Assembly: GCF_024498955.1 (NCBI RefSeq)
Contig: NZ_CP093311.1
Coordinates: 2,653,355-2,717,354 of the forward strand
Direction: 5' to 3'
DNA: 64,000 bases
From: Thermomonas paludicola
GTDB taxonomy: Bacteria; Pseudomonadota; Gammaproteobacteria; Xanthomonadales; Xanthomonadaceae
The translations under genes were made by a program, and so were the position numbers. Of this stretch, positions 1 to 9,893 are shown piece after piece. The notes under the pieces are model-generated. The model had not been told where the DNA came from, searched no databases, and worked only from the letters and a program-made list of their open reading frames with translations. The number at the start of each line of letters is the position of its first letter. The stretch's first letter is position 1.

Positions 1-347
1 AGCGCGGCCAGCTGCTCCAGGCCGGGATTGTGGCCGACCAGCAGCAGGCGCCGCGCATCGTGATGCGCGTCCGCCAGCTCGGCCAACGTGCCCGGGCTGG
101 CTTCGTAGATCGCGTCGGCTTCGCGCACGTCGCCGCAGCCAAGATCACCCAGCGCAGCCAGCGTCTGTTGCGTGCGCGCCGCCGGCGAGCACAGCACGCG
201 ATCGGGCTTCAGGCCGTGTTCGCGCAGCCAGTCGCCGGCCGCACGCGCCTCGTCCAGCCCGGTGGGGGAAAGTGCACGCGCAAGGTCGTCCTGCCCGGCG
301 GCAGGCGGTTCGGCATGGGCGTGGCGGAGCAGGATCAGTTCGCGCAT
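1..347 (-). CDS. sixA: SixA-like phosphohistidine phosphatase, 3' end outside the window
   Basis: Histidine-phosphatase-superfamily protein, likely dephosphorylating phosphohistidine on signalling or phosphotransfer proteins. The translation starts MRELILLRHAHAEPP, with the RH catalytic motif at residues 8-9, and carries VGHNPGLEQL near residue 106, the second conserved histidine motif of SixA. The start is supported by AAGGAAG a few bases upstream. About 115 residues are visible; the rest lies beyond the left edge. It is encoded in the same direction as the histidine kinase upstream of it (stop 429), so it could share its transcript and act on its HPt domain, but this is inference. The superfamily is broad and the exact substrate is not proven. 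Confidence 0.75.
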   Translation of the reverse strand, partial: MRELILLRHAHAEPPAAGQDDLARALSPTGLDEARAAGDWLREHGLKPDRVLCSPAARTQQTLAALGDLGCGDVREADAIYEASPGTLAELADAHHDARRLLLVGHNPGLEQLAA

Positions 348-407
348 TGGACTTCCTTTGTCAGCAGGGCGTGGATTTCAGTGCATGCAGGCAGGGTACA
401 CGCGACG

Positions 408-428
408 CCATGGCACTGCATGCCATGG
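408..428 (-). terminator. Inverted repeat directly after the histidine-kinase stop
   Basis: Perfect 8-nt arms CCATGGCA / TGCCATGG separated by 5 nt, abutting the stop codon of the kinase gene. No T-tract follows on the minus strand, so it is at best a weak terminator or a 3'-end stabilising hairpin between the kinase and sixA. Confidence 0.3.
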
Positions 429-3353
429 TCACCCCGGAAAGCGTCTGGCAACGTGCTGGAGCAAACGCGCGCTGGCGGTCTGGATGTCGGTCGCCAGTGG
501 CAGGACCGCCGACCAGTCGCCGCTGCGCCCCGCCGCCTCCAGTGCGGCGGCGGCGGTGGCCAGCTGCTCGGCGCCGACGATCTTCGCGGCACCCTTCATC
601 TTGTGCGCCTGGCGCGTGAGTTCGGGCAGGTTGCCGGCCTCGCGCAGATGCTCCAGCTCGGCCAGATCGCTGCGGGTGGACCCCAGGAAATCCTCCAGCA
701 GCAGCCGGGTCTGCTCGGGATCGTTGCCGGTCAGCGGGCCCAGAATGTTCTCATCCAGGATGGCACCATCCACACCTCCGCCCAGCTCCGGTGCTGTTTC
801 ACTTGCCGTGGATTGCGCATTGTTGGCCACCTGCAACAGCGCGCCATCCTCCACCGACATGCCGCCGTCGCCGGCGGTATGCGGCAGCCAGCGCTGCAGG
901 CTGGCGCCGAGGCTGGCGATGCTGACCGGCTTGGTCAGGTAATCGTCCATGCCGGCCGCCAGGCAGCGCTCCGCCTCACCCTTCAGCGCCGAAGCGGTCA
1001 GCGCGACAATGGGCGTGCGCGGCAATCCGGCACGACCTTCTTCCTCGCGGATCGCGCGCGCCAACTGGTAGCCATCCAGCCGCGGCATGTGCACGTCGGA
1101 CAGCAGCAGTGCGTAGCGCCCGCTGCGCCAGCGCTGCAGCCCTTCCATGCCATCTTCCGCAGTCTCCGAGGCATAGCCGGCCAATGCCAACTGCCGCTGG
1201 ATCACCTGCCTGTTGGTGGCGTGATCGTCCACCAGCAGCACCAGGCTGCGCTCACGCTCGGCGTCGGCCACCGACGGCAGCCGGCGCGGCACGAAGCCGG
1301 GCATCTGCTTGCCGGGCGACAGCCTGTCCGGCAGCGCATTTTCCGGCGCGCGCTGCAGCGTCACCTGCAAGCGCATGCTGGTGCCCTTGCCCGGGGTGGA
1401 ATCCATTTCGATGCTGCCGCCCATCAATTCGGCGATGCGCCGACTGATGGCCAGCCCCAGCCCGGTGCCGCCGAAACGGCGGGTGGTGTCCGCCTCCGCT
1501 TGTGCGAATGGCTGGAACAGGCGCGCCTGCGCCCGCGCGCTGATGCCGATGCCGGTATCGGTGACGCGCAGCACCAGCGCATCGCTGCCCAGCGCGCCGT
1601 CGCCGGGGTCGTGCCGCACGACGTCCACCGCCGCGACCACGCCGCCGCGCTCGGTGAACTTGATCGCGTTCGACAGGAAATTGCCGATCACCTGGCGCAA
1701 CCGCACCGGGTCTGCAACGTGCGCGGGCGCCAGCTGCGGATCGATCTCGCAGGTCAGCGCCAGCCCTTTGCTGGAGGCCGAGCCCGCGTAGTTGGCCACC
1801 ACGCTGCGCAGCAGGTCCGCAAGCGCGGTCGGCATCGGCTCAAGTTCCATCTTGCCGGCCTCGATCTTGGAGAAGTCGAGGATGTCGCCGATGATCCGCA
1901 GCAGCGTTTCCGCCGATGCCTGGATGATGTTCAGCGAGCGTCGCTGCTCGCCGTCCAGCCGGGTGTGCCCCAGCACTTCGATCATCCCGGTGACGCCGAT
2001 CATCGGGGTGCGGATCTCGTGGCTCATCGCCGCGAGGAAGGCGCTCTTGGCATGGTTGGCTTCGCGCGCGCGCGCTTCGCTGTCGCGCAGCGCGCGCTCC
2101 AGGCGCTTCAGGTGGGTCAGGTCGGTGGCCACCGCCAGCAAGCCGACGGCGCCCCCGGCGGCGTCGCGCATCGCCGACAGCGCCAGCAACACCGGCAGGG
2201 TGCGCCCACGCTTGTGGCGCAGGGCGAACTCGCGCGGCGGCTCGCGGTGGCGGGCCAGCTCGCGCAGCGCCGTCCAGTCGGGCAGCACGGTGTGCCCGTA
2301 GGCTTCGCTGAGTCCACGCGCCAGCGCGCCAAGCGCCTCGGGGTCGAGGATCGTGTCCAGCGTTTCCCGCCCCAGCAACGAGCCCGCCGGCCAGCCCAGC
2401 AGCTTTTCCGCAAACGGGTTGACCTGCGAGAACACGCCCTCGTCATCCACCGCGAAGATCGCCGTCTGCGCCGCTTCCAGCAGCAGCCGCTGGAACTGCT
2501 CGCGACGCTCCAGCGCAACCCGCACGCGCTCGTTGCGCGACAGCTGATCGTTCAACTGGCCTTCGATCCGGCGCACGTGCTCGCGCATGCCCAGAAAGCT
2601 GTCCATCACCTCGCCCAACTCGCCGCGCGGGAGATAACTCGGCTGTGCGGTGTAATCGTGCTGGGCCATGCCGCGCGCCAACCGGGTCAGGCTTTCCACG
2701 CCGCGATAGCCGTTGCGCAGGATGCGCCGCCCGAAGATCACCACCAGCACCAGGCAGAGCAGCGAGAGGCCAACCCGCAGCCTGCCAATCCACACGTTGC
2801 GCAGCTGTTCGGCATGCACCAGCGCTGCCGCGCGAACCTGGCCCCGCGCACCGATTCGCTCCAGCCGCTGCACCAGCGGGTCCACCGATGGATACAGGTC
2901 GCGGTCGGCGAACCGGCCCAGCGCCAGGATGTCGCGTTGCTGCAGGATTTGCCTGAGATTGGCCATCGCTGCGTCGGCGCGCGGGCGAACCAGAAGTGCC
3001 TGCTGCAACAAGGCACGGCTCTCGTCGTCCAGCGGCATCGCCTGCAGCGCCGCCCATTCCTTCGCCGAATTCGCCTGTGCCCGGGCGATCACGCGCTCCG
3101 CCTGGCTCCAGGAGATCAGGTAATTGCGGGTGCGGAACGTGGTGTCCACCACGTCTTGTTCGTAGGCATTGGACAACTGGCGAATGTTGCGCATGCCGGC
3201 CAGCACGTCGTCCTGCATCGCCGCCATCGTGCGCTGCGCGTAATACTGACCGACCTGGTCGATCGCCAGCACCAGAAAACCGGTCAGCAGGAAGGCGCCA
3301 AACAGGCCCAGCAGCTGGTGGCGGATGCCGAGCCGGGCAGGATCCAGGCGCAT
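429..3353 (-). CDS. Membrane-bound hybrid sensor histidine kinase (PAS-HisKA-HATPase-REC-HPt)
   Basis: 974-aa tripartite hybrid kinase of the BarA/ArcB type. It has a transmembrane segment around residues 12-32, a mostly helical periplasmic sensor region, a second segment near 192-210, a HAMP-like linker, and a PAS domain around 290-400. HisKA follows with MSHEIRTPM (phospho-acceptor H445), then HATPase_c with N-box NFLSNAIKF, G1 DTGIGIS and G2 GGTGLGLAIS. The receiver domain has D753 in LLLSDVHMPRLDG, and the C-terminal HPt has QAHKMKGAAK (H917). All catalytic residues are present, so a full H-D-H phosphorelay is expected. The next gene (receiver-EAL) starts upstream in the same direction and ends 7 nt before this start, which points to co-transcription and a cyclic-di-GMP output. 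The stimulus cannot be told from the sequence. Confidence 0.92.
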   Translation of the reverse strand: MRLDPARLGIRHQLLGLFGAFLLTGFLVLAIDQVGQYYAQRTMAAMQDDVLAGMRNIRQLSNAYEQDVVDTTFRTRNYLISWSQAERVIARAQANSAKEWAALQAMPLDDESRALLQQALLVRPRADAAMANLRQILQQRDILALGRFADRDLYPSVDPLVQRLERIGARGQVRAAALVHAEQLRNVWIGRLRVGLSLLCLVLVVIFGRRILRNGYRGVESLTRLARGMAQHDYTAQPSYLPRGELGEVMDSFLGMREHVRRIEGQLNDQLSRNERVRVALERREQFQRLLLEAAQTAIFAVDDEGVFSQVNPFAEKLLGWPAGSLLGRETLDTILDPEALGALARGLSEAYGHTVLPDWTALRELARHREPPREFALRHKRGRTLPVLLALSAMRDAAGGAVGLLAVATDLTHLKRLERALRDSEARAREANHAKSAFLAAMSHEIRTPMIGVTGMIEVLGHTRLDGEQRRSLNIIQASAETLLRIIGDILDFSKIEAGKMELEPMPTALADLLRSVVANYAGSASSKGLALTCEIDPQLAPAHVADPVRLRQVIGNFLSNAIKFTERGGVVAAVDVVRHDPGDGALGSDALVLRVTDTGIGISARAQARLFQPFAQAEADTTRRFGGTGLGLAISRRIAELMGGSIEMDSTPGKGTSMRLQVTLQRAPENALPDRLSPGKQMPGFVPRRLPSVADAERERSLVLLVDDHATNRQVIQRQLALAGYASETAEDGMEGLQRWRSGRYALLLSDVHMPRLDGYQLARAIREEEGRAGLPRTPIVALTASALKGEAERCLAAGMDDYLTKPVSIASLGASLQRWLPHTAGDGGMSVEDGALLQVANNAQSTASETAPELGGGVDGAILDENILGPLTGNDPEQTRLLLEDFLGSTRSDLAELEHLREAGNLPELTRQAHKMKGAAKIVGAEQLATAAAALEAAGRSGDWSAVLPLATDIQTASARLLQHVARRFPG

Positions 3354-3360
3354 GGGTCGC

Positions 3361-4557
3361 TCAGTGCACCGGGCGCCGCCAGCGCGCGACCGCTGCCGGC
3401 AGTTCGCTGCCTGGCACCGGACGCCCGATCAACCATCCCTGGGCAATGGTGCAGCCCAGCTCGGCCAGCAGCTGCCAGTCTTCGATGGTCTCCACGCCCT
3501 CCGCCACGGTGTTCAAATGCAGCTTGCGGGCCAGATCCAGACTGGCTTCCACCATCGCGCGCTTGCGCGGCTGCGAGTGCGCGGAAAACACGAATTCCTT
3601 GTCGATCTTCAATTCGGTGAACGGCACCTGGGCAAGCTGCGCCAGCGAGGAATAGCCGGTACCGAAATCATCAATCGACAGGCCAAAGCCCTTCAAGCGC
3701 AGCCGCGCCAGTACGCCCAGCCCGCGCGCGGCATCCGTCATCAGCGAACTTTCGGTGATCTCCAGCACCACGTCCTCCGGCAGCAATCCGTGGTTTTCCA
3801 CGATGGACTGGTAGCGATCCGCCGCCGCCGGATCCGCCAGCGCCAGCGGCGACACGTTGACCGACAGCTTCAGGCGCATGCCCTCGCGCTGCCAGTGCTG
3901 CAGCCACTGGCAACCCTGATCCAGCATGCATTCGGTCAATTCAGCGGCCAGCCCCTCGCGCTCCAGCACCGGCACGAACAACATCGGCCGCACCACGCTG
4001 CCATCGCTGCGCTCCCAGCGGGCCAGGGCTTCGACGGCCACCACCTTGCCATTGGCGAACTCCACCTGCGGCTGGAACCACGGCACCACTTCCCGCTTGC
4101 GCAGGCCGTTCGCCAGTTCCTCGGTACTGAAATCGGCCTCGCTGGATTCCGGCACCTCGCCCACGCTCTCGCCATAGCGCGACAGCACCGCTTCCAGCTT
4201 GTCGCGGGTCAGCGGCTTCTCCACGCTGCCCAGCACGCGCAGGCCATAGGCGCGCGCCATCGTTTGCACCGTGTTGAGCAGCGCCGGATCCAGCGCGCTG
4301 ACCACCACCACCGCGCGGGCCAAATGCTCCTGCGCGATCAGGCCGATGCATTCGATGCCATCCATGCCCGGCATGTCCAAGTCCACCAGCACCACGTCCG
4401 GCGGCGCGCCCTGCTGGCGCAGCAGCGCCAGCGCAAGCAGCCCATCGGCGCCTTCCAGCACATGCTCAACGCCCAGCTCGGCGAGCAGGCGCACTGCGAT
4501 ACGGCGCTGGAAGCCGTGATCTTCGACCACCACGATCTGCAGTTCTGACAAGCTCAT
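3361..4557 (-). CDS. Response regulator with EAL domain (cyclic-di-GMP phosphodiesterase)
   Basis: 398 aa. The N-terminal receiver has acidic pair E12-D13, phospho-acceptor D59 in VDLDMPGMDG and the conserved lysine in SVEKPLT. The C-terminal EAL domain keeps the catalytic signatures: VEALARW, VNVSP, VLEITES, SIDDFGTGYSSL, LKIDKEFV and AEGVET. It should therefore hydrolyse c-di-GMP to pGpG under phosphorylation control. It is the promoter-proximal gene of a two-gene operon with the hybrid histidine kinase (7-nt gap), which is its likely phosphodonor through that protein's HPt domain. EALARW differs from the textbook EALLRW but keeps the metal-binding glutamate. The target process (biofilm, motility or other) is unknown. 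Confidence 0.92.
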   Translation of the reverse strand: MSLSELQIVVVEDHGFQRRIAVRLLAELGVEHVLEGADGLLALALLRQQGAPPDVVLVDLDMPGMDGIECIGLIAQEHLARAVVVVSALDPALLNTVQTMARAYGLRVLGSVEKPLTRDKLEAVLSRYGESVGEVPESSEADFSTEELANGLRKREVVPWFQPQVEFANGKVVAVEALARWERSDGSVVRPMLFVPVLEREGLAAELTECMLDQGCQWLQHWQREGMRLKLSVNVSPLALADPAAADRYQSIVENHGLLPEDVVLEITESSLMTDAARGLGVLARLRLKGFGLSIDDFGTGYSSLAQLAQVPFTELKIDKEFVFSAHSQPRKRAMVEASLDLARKLHLNTVAEGVETIEDWQLLAELGCTIAQGWLIGRPVPGSELPAAVARWRRPVH

Positions 4558-4699
4558 GCCATCTCCCCGGATGCATGCGGCATCCAGTTAGCCTACCCCA
4601 GCGCAGGCCATGCGTGGGGATGCCGGCCGTGCAACAGGTCACGAAAGCGAAGCCGGGCTTCCCAGCCGCGGTCGCAGCTCCCGGTGGCCCCGTGATCGG

Positions 4700-7042
4700 T
4701 CAGCGCGGCAGCAGCGTCAACCGATCCAGCACCCACATCGCCGGCCGGGTGTCGCCGGTGAACCACAGGCAGAGGTCGGCATCGGCAGGCGCGTCGTGCA
4801 GCGGTGCGCGCAGGGTCACGAAGCCATCGGGATCAGGTTGCGCCGGCATCGGCAGGCTGGCCAGCCGCGGGCCGTCGCAGCCTGCGTGCAGTTCCAGTTC
4901 GCCGTGCGCGGTGCTGGCCGGCTTGAACGTGCGGTGCGGCTCATCGTGGGCGAGCTGGAAGAAATACGGGATGCGCCCGGCGCGCACCTCGACCGCGCCG
5001 ATGGCGGCCAGCGGCGCCCGCTTCCACAGCCAGCAGGGATTGAAGATGTCCACGTTGAAGATCGCACGGTCACCGAGGCGCGGGCCGTCGTCCTCCAGCC
5101 GCAGCATCAGCTGGCCGGTGCACATCGCCAGCTCCTCGTCGCTGCGGGTGAGCAGGCTGGCCGACGTCATCTCGCGGACGACCGGCGGTGCCAGCGGCCT
5201 GCCGTTGAAATACGCCTGTGCCTGCAGCGTCACCGGCAACGCCAGCCGCAGCGGCCTGGCATAGATCGGCGAACCGGCGTTGGGTGGGTTGCCATCGGTG
5301 GTGTAACGCACCTCGTAGCCCAATGGCTGGCTGATCGCCTCTTCCACCGTGCCCGCGCGCGGCGATGCCAGCGGTGCCAGCTGCGGCTGGAACGGGGTGC
5401 GTGCGTAGGCGATCCCCGCCTGCGACCAGCGCGGCAACATCGCCGGCAGGCGGGTGAGGAAGTCCCGGTAATCGCGCCTGCCCGGCGGCGACCATGCCAC
5501 TTCCGCCAGCGCGGCGATGCGCGGAAACAGCGCATGCTGCACGCGCGCGGCGTTGCGCATGTGCTCGGTCCACAGGTTTGCCTGCACGCCAAGGATGTGC
5601 GTCGCCTGCCGTGCATCCAGCGCCTTCGGCACCGGCTCGAACGCATACACCTGTTCCAGCGAAATGGTGGCCGGGCGCCCCGGCGGCTCGTCGCCCGAGG
5701 TGGTCTGCAAATAGTCCAGGTAGAGATCGCCAGACGGGCTCATCACCACGTCATGGCCCTTCTTCGCGGCGTCGATGCCGCCCTCGATGCCGCGCCACGA
5801 CATCACCGTGGCCGACGGCGGCAGTTCGCCCATCAGGATTTCATCCCAACCCAGCAGGCGCTTGCCGCGTGCGGCCAGCGCGCGCTCCAGGCGCGCCACC
5901 ATCCACGCCTGCAAGCCTTCCTCACCGTCCACGCCCAGTTCGCGGATGCGCGCCTGCATCTTCCTTGATGCCTTCCACTGGTCTTTCACCGCTTCGTCGC
6001 CGCCGATGTGGACGAACGTGCCCGGGAACAGCCGCGCCACCTGCGCCAGCACGTCCTCGAGGAAGCGCATGGTCGCTTCGTCGGCGTTGAACAGGTTGAC
6101 GTTGACGCCCCATTCGTTCGACACCGCGAGCGGCTGCCCGGACACGCCCAATTGCGGGTAGGCCGCGATCGCGGCAGTGGCGTGGCCGGGGATGTCCACC
6201 TCCGGCACGACGTCGATGTGGCGCGCGGCGGCATAGGCCACCACCTCGCGGATCTGCGCCTCGGTGTAGAAGCCGCAGTACGGCGCCGGCTTGCCGGTGG
6301 CCGCATCGATGCCGCCGTCGCCCGCGGGCAGGCGGCAGCTGCCCACCGTGGTCAGCTTCGGCCAGCCCGGCACCGGGAAGCGCCAGCCCTGGTCGTCGGT
6401 CAGGTGCCAATGGAAGACGTCCAGCTTGAGCTGCGCCATCGCGTCGAGCAGGCGCTTGATCTCGTCCACCGACTGGACGTGCCGCGCCGAGTCCAGCATC
6501 ACCCCGCGCCAGGCAAACCGTGGCGCATCGTCGATATGCAAGGCGGGCAGGCGCACGCTGCGCGCCGTCATCCCGCCCGACGTGAGCAGCTGCGCCAGCG
6601 TCACCGCGCCGTAGTACAGGCCCTTGGCATCGCCGGCGTACACCCGCACGCCGCGTTCGTCGATGTCGATGCTGTAGGCGTCCGGCGACGCCCACGCACG
6701 CGAAGCATCAAGCGCGAACACGATGTTGCCCGTGCGGCTGCCCTCCTTGGCCAGATCCAGCGGCAGCGCCAATCCACCACCCAGCATGGCCTTGAACTGC
6801 CGTCCGACGGCGCGCACGGCGGCGCCATCGCCCGCGCGCAAAGGCGTGTGCGCGTTGACCACGAAACTGCCGCCGGTCAGCCGCATCTGCGCCGGTTGCG
6901 GCAACAGGCGCGGTTGCACGACCGCATCCGCGGCAGCCGCGGCCTGGAGGCCGGCACTGCCAACGGGGCCGCGACAGGCCGCCGTCAACAGGCACAGCGC
7001 AACGGCGGCAACGGGCAGGCAGATCGCGCGACGTGTCTTCAT
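4700..7042 (-). CDS. Beta-N-acetylhexosaminidase, GH20, probable lipoprotein
   Basis: 780-aa glycoside hydrolase family 20 enzyme that removes terminal GlcNAc from chito-oligosaccharides or glycans. The N-terminus has a signal peptide with lipobox-like LLTAAC, suggesting outer-membrane or periplasmic anchoring. The catalytic domain contains the HWHLTDDQGWR motif and HIGGDE with the catalytic pair D349-E350. A GH20b-like domain precedes it, and a C-terminal chitobiase-type extension follows (about residues 560-780). It lies downstream of the TonB-dependent receptor, separated by a strong terminator, so its transcription may be partly independent. Neighbouring genes complete the route from extracellular GlcNAc oligomers to fructose-6-phosphate. 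Confidence 0.93.
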   Translation of the reverse strand: MKTRRAICLPVAAVALCLLTAACRGPVGSAGLQAAAAADAVVQPRLLPQPAQMRLTGGSFVVNAHTPLRAGDGAAVRAVGRQFKAMLGGGLALPLDLAKEGSRTGNIVFALDASRAWASPDAYSIDIDERGVRVYAGDAKGLYYGAVTLAQLLTSGGMTARSVRLPALHIDDAPRFAWRGVMLDSARHVQSVDEIKRLLDAMAQLKLDVFHWHLTDDQGWRFPVPGWPKLTTVGSCRLPAGDGGIDAATGKPAPYCGFYTEAQIREVVAYAAARHIDVVPEVDIPGHATAAIAAYPQLGVSGQPLAVSNEWGVNVNLFNADEATMRFLEDVLAQVARLFPGTFVHIGGDEAVKDQWKASRKMQARIRELGVDGEEGLQAWMVARLERALAARGKRLLGWDEILMGELPPSATVMSWRGIEGGIDAAKKGHDVVMSPSGDLYLDYLQTTSGDEPPGRPATISLEQVYAFEPVPKALDARQATHILGVQANLWTEHMRNAARVQHALFPRIAALAEVAWSPPGRRDYRDFLTRLPAMLPRWSQAGIAYARTPFQPQLAPLASPRAGTVEEAISQPLGYEVRYTTDGNPPNAGSPIYARPLRLALPVTLQAQAYFNGRPLAPPVVREMTSASLLTRSDEELAMCTGQLMLRLEDDGPRLGDRAIFNVDIFNPCWLWKRAPLAAIGAVEVRAGRIPYFFQLAHDEPHRTFKPASTAHGELELHAGCDGPRLASLPMPAQPDPDGFVTLRAPLHDAPADADLCLWFTGDTRPAMWVLDRLTLLPR

Positions 7043-7081
7043 GTGGATTCCCTTGTGCGCTGGAGGCTTGCATCCTCCATC

Positions 7082-7108
7082 AAAAAAGCGGGGCCCGGAA
7101 CGGGCCCC
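7082..7108 (-). terminator. Rho-independent terminator of the TonB-dependent receptor gene
   Basis: On the minus strand GGGGCCCG-TTC-CGGGCCCC forms a perfect 8-bp GC stem followed within two bases by six T residues. It lies between the receptor stop (7141) and the hexosaminidase start (7042). Confidence 0.85.
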
Positions 7109-7140
7109 GAGGGGAGGGTTACGCCATTGGAACGTCGTGC

Positions 7141-9816
7141 TCAGAACTTCAGGTGCGCGTTGAGGTAGTACTGCCGGCCATTGCTGTAGAACGCGGTGGG
7201 AATCGCTGCATTCTGGTAGTACTTGTAGGTCGGGTTGTTGAGATTGAGCGCATCCAGGCTGAAGCTCAGCCAGTCGGTTGCCTTGTAGCTGAGCGATGCC
7301 GAGACCGTGCCGAAATCGTCCTGATAGTAGGGATTGGCGCCGGACAGCCCGATCAGGAAGGCCGAGCGATAGGTGTAGCTCACGCGTGCACCGAAGGTGT
7401 CGTTCTCGAAATAGGCACCCACGTTGTAGGTGTTCTTCGAGGTGCCCAGCAGGTGATGGCTGCCATCGGCCCAGGTATGCGCGGCACTGCCATCGGCATA
7501 GGTGTAGTTGGCGTTGATGCCGAAGTTGTCGCCGATCGGCTGCTCGTAGGAAAGCTCCAGCCCGGTCACCTTGCCATTGGCGTTGACCGGTACCGCCACG
7601 TTATAGGCCTCGAGCTGGTGGGTCAGCTCGCTGAACAGCATCTGCGTCTCGGTGCCGAAGGCCACGAAATCCTTCAGATTCATCGAGTACGCCGCCACCG
7701 ACACCAGGCCGCGTGGCATGAAGTACCACTCCAGGCTGGCGTCGAAGTTGGTGGACAACACCGGCTTCAGATGCGGGTTGCCGCCGCCGCCAGTCTTGTT
7801 CAGGTCCGAGCCCCAGCTGGATGCGCCCAGCGCGGAATAGTCGGGCAGGGTCTGGGTTTGCGACGCGGCAAAGCGGAACAACAGGTCATCGGTGAGCTTG
7901 AACTTCAGGTTGGCGCTTGGCAGTACGCGACTGACCTTGTTGTTCGTGTACATCCGCTTCCACATGCCGAACAGGCTTTGCACGTCTGCATTGGCGGCAT
8001 TGCTGACCGACTGGTACGTGTTCACGTCCTGATCGATGTTGACGTAGCGCAGGCCGACGTTGCCGCTCCACCTGTCGCCTTCGAAATTGGCCTGCACGTA
8101 GGCGGCAAAGTTCTTCTCGCCGACCTTCCATTCACCTCCGAAATTGTGGCGCCCGGTGGGGCCGTCGTTGTTCGATAGCCACGTGGAATTGGCCAGGATC
8201 GCCTGCTTCATCGCATCGGTGGTGAAGTACCACAAATCGCGCGGGAAATTGCCGCCGATCCCGCTGGCAAAATCGCTTGGATACGCTGCAGTAGCACCGT
8301 TCTGCAGCGCCGGCCAGATGTTGCCTGGGCTGGCGCCCTCCGGCGACAGTGCCTCGCGCGTGTGGTCGGCGTAACGCGCGCCGAAGTCCAGCGAGCTGAG
8401 CGCGCCGCCATTGAAGTAGCGGCTGAAATCAAGATTGACCCAGTGCTCCTTGTCCTTGCCCGTCACCTGCTGGTTGCCCCAGGTGCCGAAACCGGTGACG
8501 CCGCTCGGGGTGATGTTGCCACCCACGCTCCAATCCACGGGCGCATCAATGCCATGCGTGTTCCAGCTGGCGCCGCCACCATGCGCCAGCGTCACTTCGG
8601 CGATGAACTGGCGCTCGGTGGAACCGGTACCGCTGGTGGCGCCCGCCTGGAACCTGGCGTTGAAGTCCTCGTTGATCTGCCAATCGGCATCGAAGGTGAC
8701 GTAGCTGGACTTGGCCACGGCCTCGCGCGAGATCATGTCGTAAACGGCGTAGTCCTTGTTCGGATCGCCCGCATAGGTGGCGCTGACCAACACCCCATCC
8801 TTGACCACATACCCCGGATTGGGCGACTGGCTGGCGGCGAAGTTGCCGCCCCACAGCATGAAGTTGCGGTTGTAGTTGTCGGCTTTCAGCTTCGAACTGA
8901 AGCCGTTCAAACCGAGGGTGAGGTTGTCGGCCGGCTTGAACTGCAGCTCGATCAAGCCTCCGGTGCGGTCGCGGGTCTGTTCGAACAAGGTGGAGCCCAA
9001 CAGGCCAGGGGCCCACACATTGGCCAGGTCCGGATGCGCGAGCGCCGCCACGCTGGTCGGGCTGATCTGGAAGAAGCCGCCCGGAATTTCCTGGGCCTGG
9101 CGGCTCAGCGAACGCTTTTGCCTGAACGCCTGCACCATCACGCCGAAGGTGCTGTCGGTGTTGCGATAGTTGAACAGCGCTGCCAGCTGCGGGTCGTTGG
9201 CACCGGCATTGTCCGAACGCACCAACCCGGCGCTGCCTTCAAGCGTGAGCTCCTTGGCGAACTCCAGCGGCTTGCGGGTGATGATGTTGACCGTGCCGGT
9301 GGTGCCGCCATCCTGCAGCTTGGCTTCCGATGACTTGTGCACTTCCACCGAGCGCACCAATTCCGATGGCAGCAGGGTGTAGCTGACGCTGCGGCCCACG
9401 GTGCCGCCCTGGCTGAGCACGAACCAGTCGGCGCTGCCAACGGTGTGACCGTTGATCAGGGTCTGGGTCAGGCTGGGGCTGGTGCCGCGCAGGCTGACGC
9501 GATCGGCTTCGTCGAAGCCGCCTTCATCGGCGCTGGACGAACTGATGTTGACGCCCGGCAGGCGCTGCAGGGTGTCGGCGACGTTGTGCGCCGGCAGCTT
9601 TCCGACATCCTCGGCGGTCACCACTTCCACATGGGAATTGGCTTCGCGCTTCACGTCCAGCGACTTTTCCTGTGCGCCGCGAATACCGGTCACCACCACG
9701 GCGTCGAGGTCCTTGGCTCTCTGGTCGGCAGGCTTCTGATCCTGCGCGTGGACAGTTCCAGCCATGCCAAGCACGGCCACGATACTGAGCGTCAATACGT
9801 TCTTGCGGACTTGCAT
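7141..9816 (-). CDS. TonB-dependent outer-membrane receptor, probable GlcNAc/chito-oligosaccharide transporter
   Basis: 891-aa receptor. The start at 9816 is chosen because it gives a clean signal peptide (MQVRKNVLTLSIVAVLGM...VHAQ) preceded by GGAG; the open frame extends further upstream, but only inside the glucokinase gene region. After the signal comes a TonB-box-like DAVVVTGIR, then a plug domain (DVGKLPAHNVADTLQRLPGVNI, residues about 60-180) with long extracellular loops. The beta-barrel ends in LNAHLKF with the terminal aromatic. It resembles the large oligosaccharide-type TonB-dependent receptors of Xanthomonas/Caulobacter. The position between glucokinase and hexosaminidase, with nag genes divergent, suggests GlcNAc oligomer uptake; the substrate is inferred from context only. 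Confidence 0.92.
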   Translation of the reverse strand: MQVRKNVLTLSIVAVLGMAGTVHAQDQKPADQRAKDLDAVVVTGIRGAQEKSLDVKREANSHVEVVTAEDVGKLPAHNVADTLQRLPGVNISSSSADEGGFDEADRVSLRGTSPSLTQTLINGHTVGSADWFVLSQGGTVGRSVSYTLLPSELVRSVEVHKSSEAKLQDGGTTGTVNIITRKPLEFAKELTLEGSAGLVRSDNAGANDPQLAALFNYRNTDSTFGVMVQAFRQKRSLSRQAQEIPGGFFQISPTSVAALAHPDLANVWAPGLLGSTLFEQTRDRTGGLIELQFKPADNLTLGLNGFSSKLKADNYNRNFMLWGGNFAASQSPNPGYVVKDGVLVSATYAGDPNKDYAVYDMISREAVAKSSYVTFDADWQINEDFNARFQAGATSGTGSTERQFIAEVTLAHGGGASWNTHGIDAPVDWSVGGNITPSGVTGFGTWGNQQVTGKDKEHWVNLDFSRYFNGGALSSLDFGARYADHTREALSPEGASPGNIWPALQNGATAAYPSDFASGIGGNFPRDLWYFTTDAMKQAILANSTWLSNNDGPTGRHNFGGEWKVGEKNFAAYVQANFEGDRWSGNVGLRYVNIDQDVNTYQSVSNAANADVQSLFGMWKRMYTNNKVSRVLPSANLKFKLTDDLLFRFAASQTQTLPDYSALGASSWGSDLNKTGGGGNPHLKPVLSTNFDASLEWYFMPRGLVSVAAYSMNLKDFVAFGTETQMLFSELTHQLEAYNVAVPVNANGKVTGLELSYEQPIGDNFGINANYTYADGSAAHTWADGSHHLLGTSKNTYNVGAYFENDTFGARVSYTYRSAFLIGLSGANPYYQDDFGTVSASLSYKATDWLSFSLDALNLNNPTYKYYQNAAIPTAFYSNGRQYYLNAHLKF

Positions 9817-9893
9817 TGCTGGTTCTCCAGGGCTGTTGTGGCGTCCGGCCCCGCCTTTCATCGGGTCTTTCGCCGTTGGGTCGCGTTGTTGGG

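Noticed and set aside
408..428. Inverted repeat CCATGGCA...TGCCATGG as a regulator site
   Set aside because: It directly follows a stop codon and has a hairpin-like loop, so a 3'-end hairpin is more likely than an operator.
30..3620. 1196-codon plus-strand frame opposite sixA and the hybrid kinase
   Set aside because: Arg/Gln/His-rich product without domains, exactly antisense to well-recognised genes; an artefact of GC bias.
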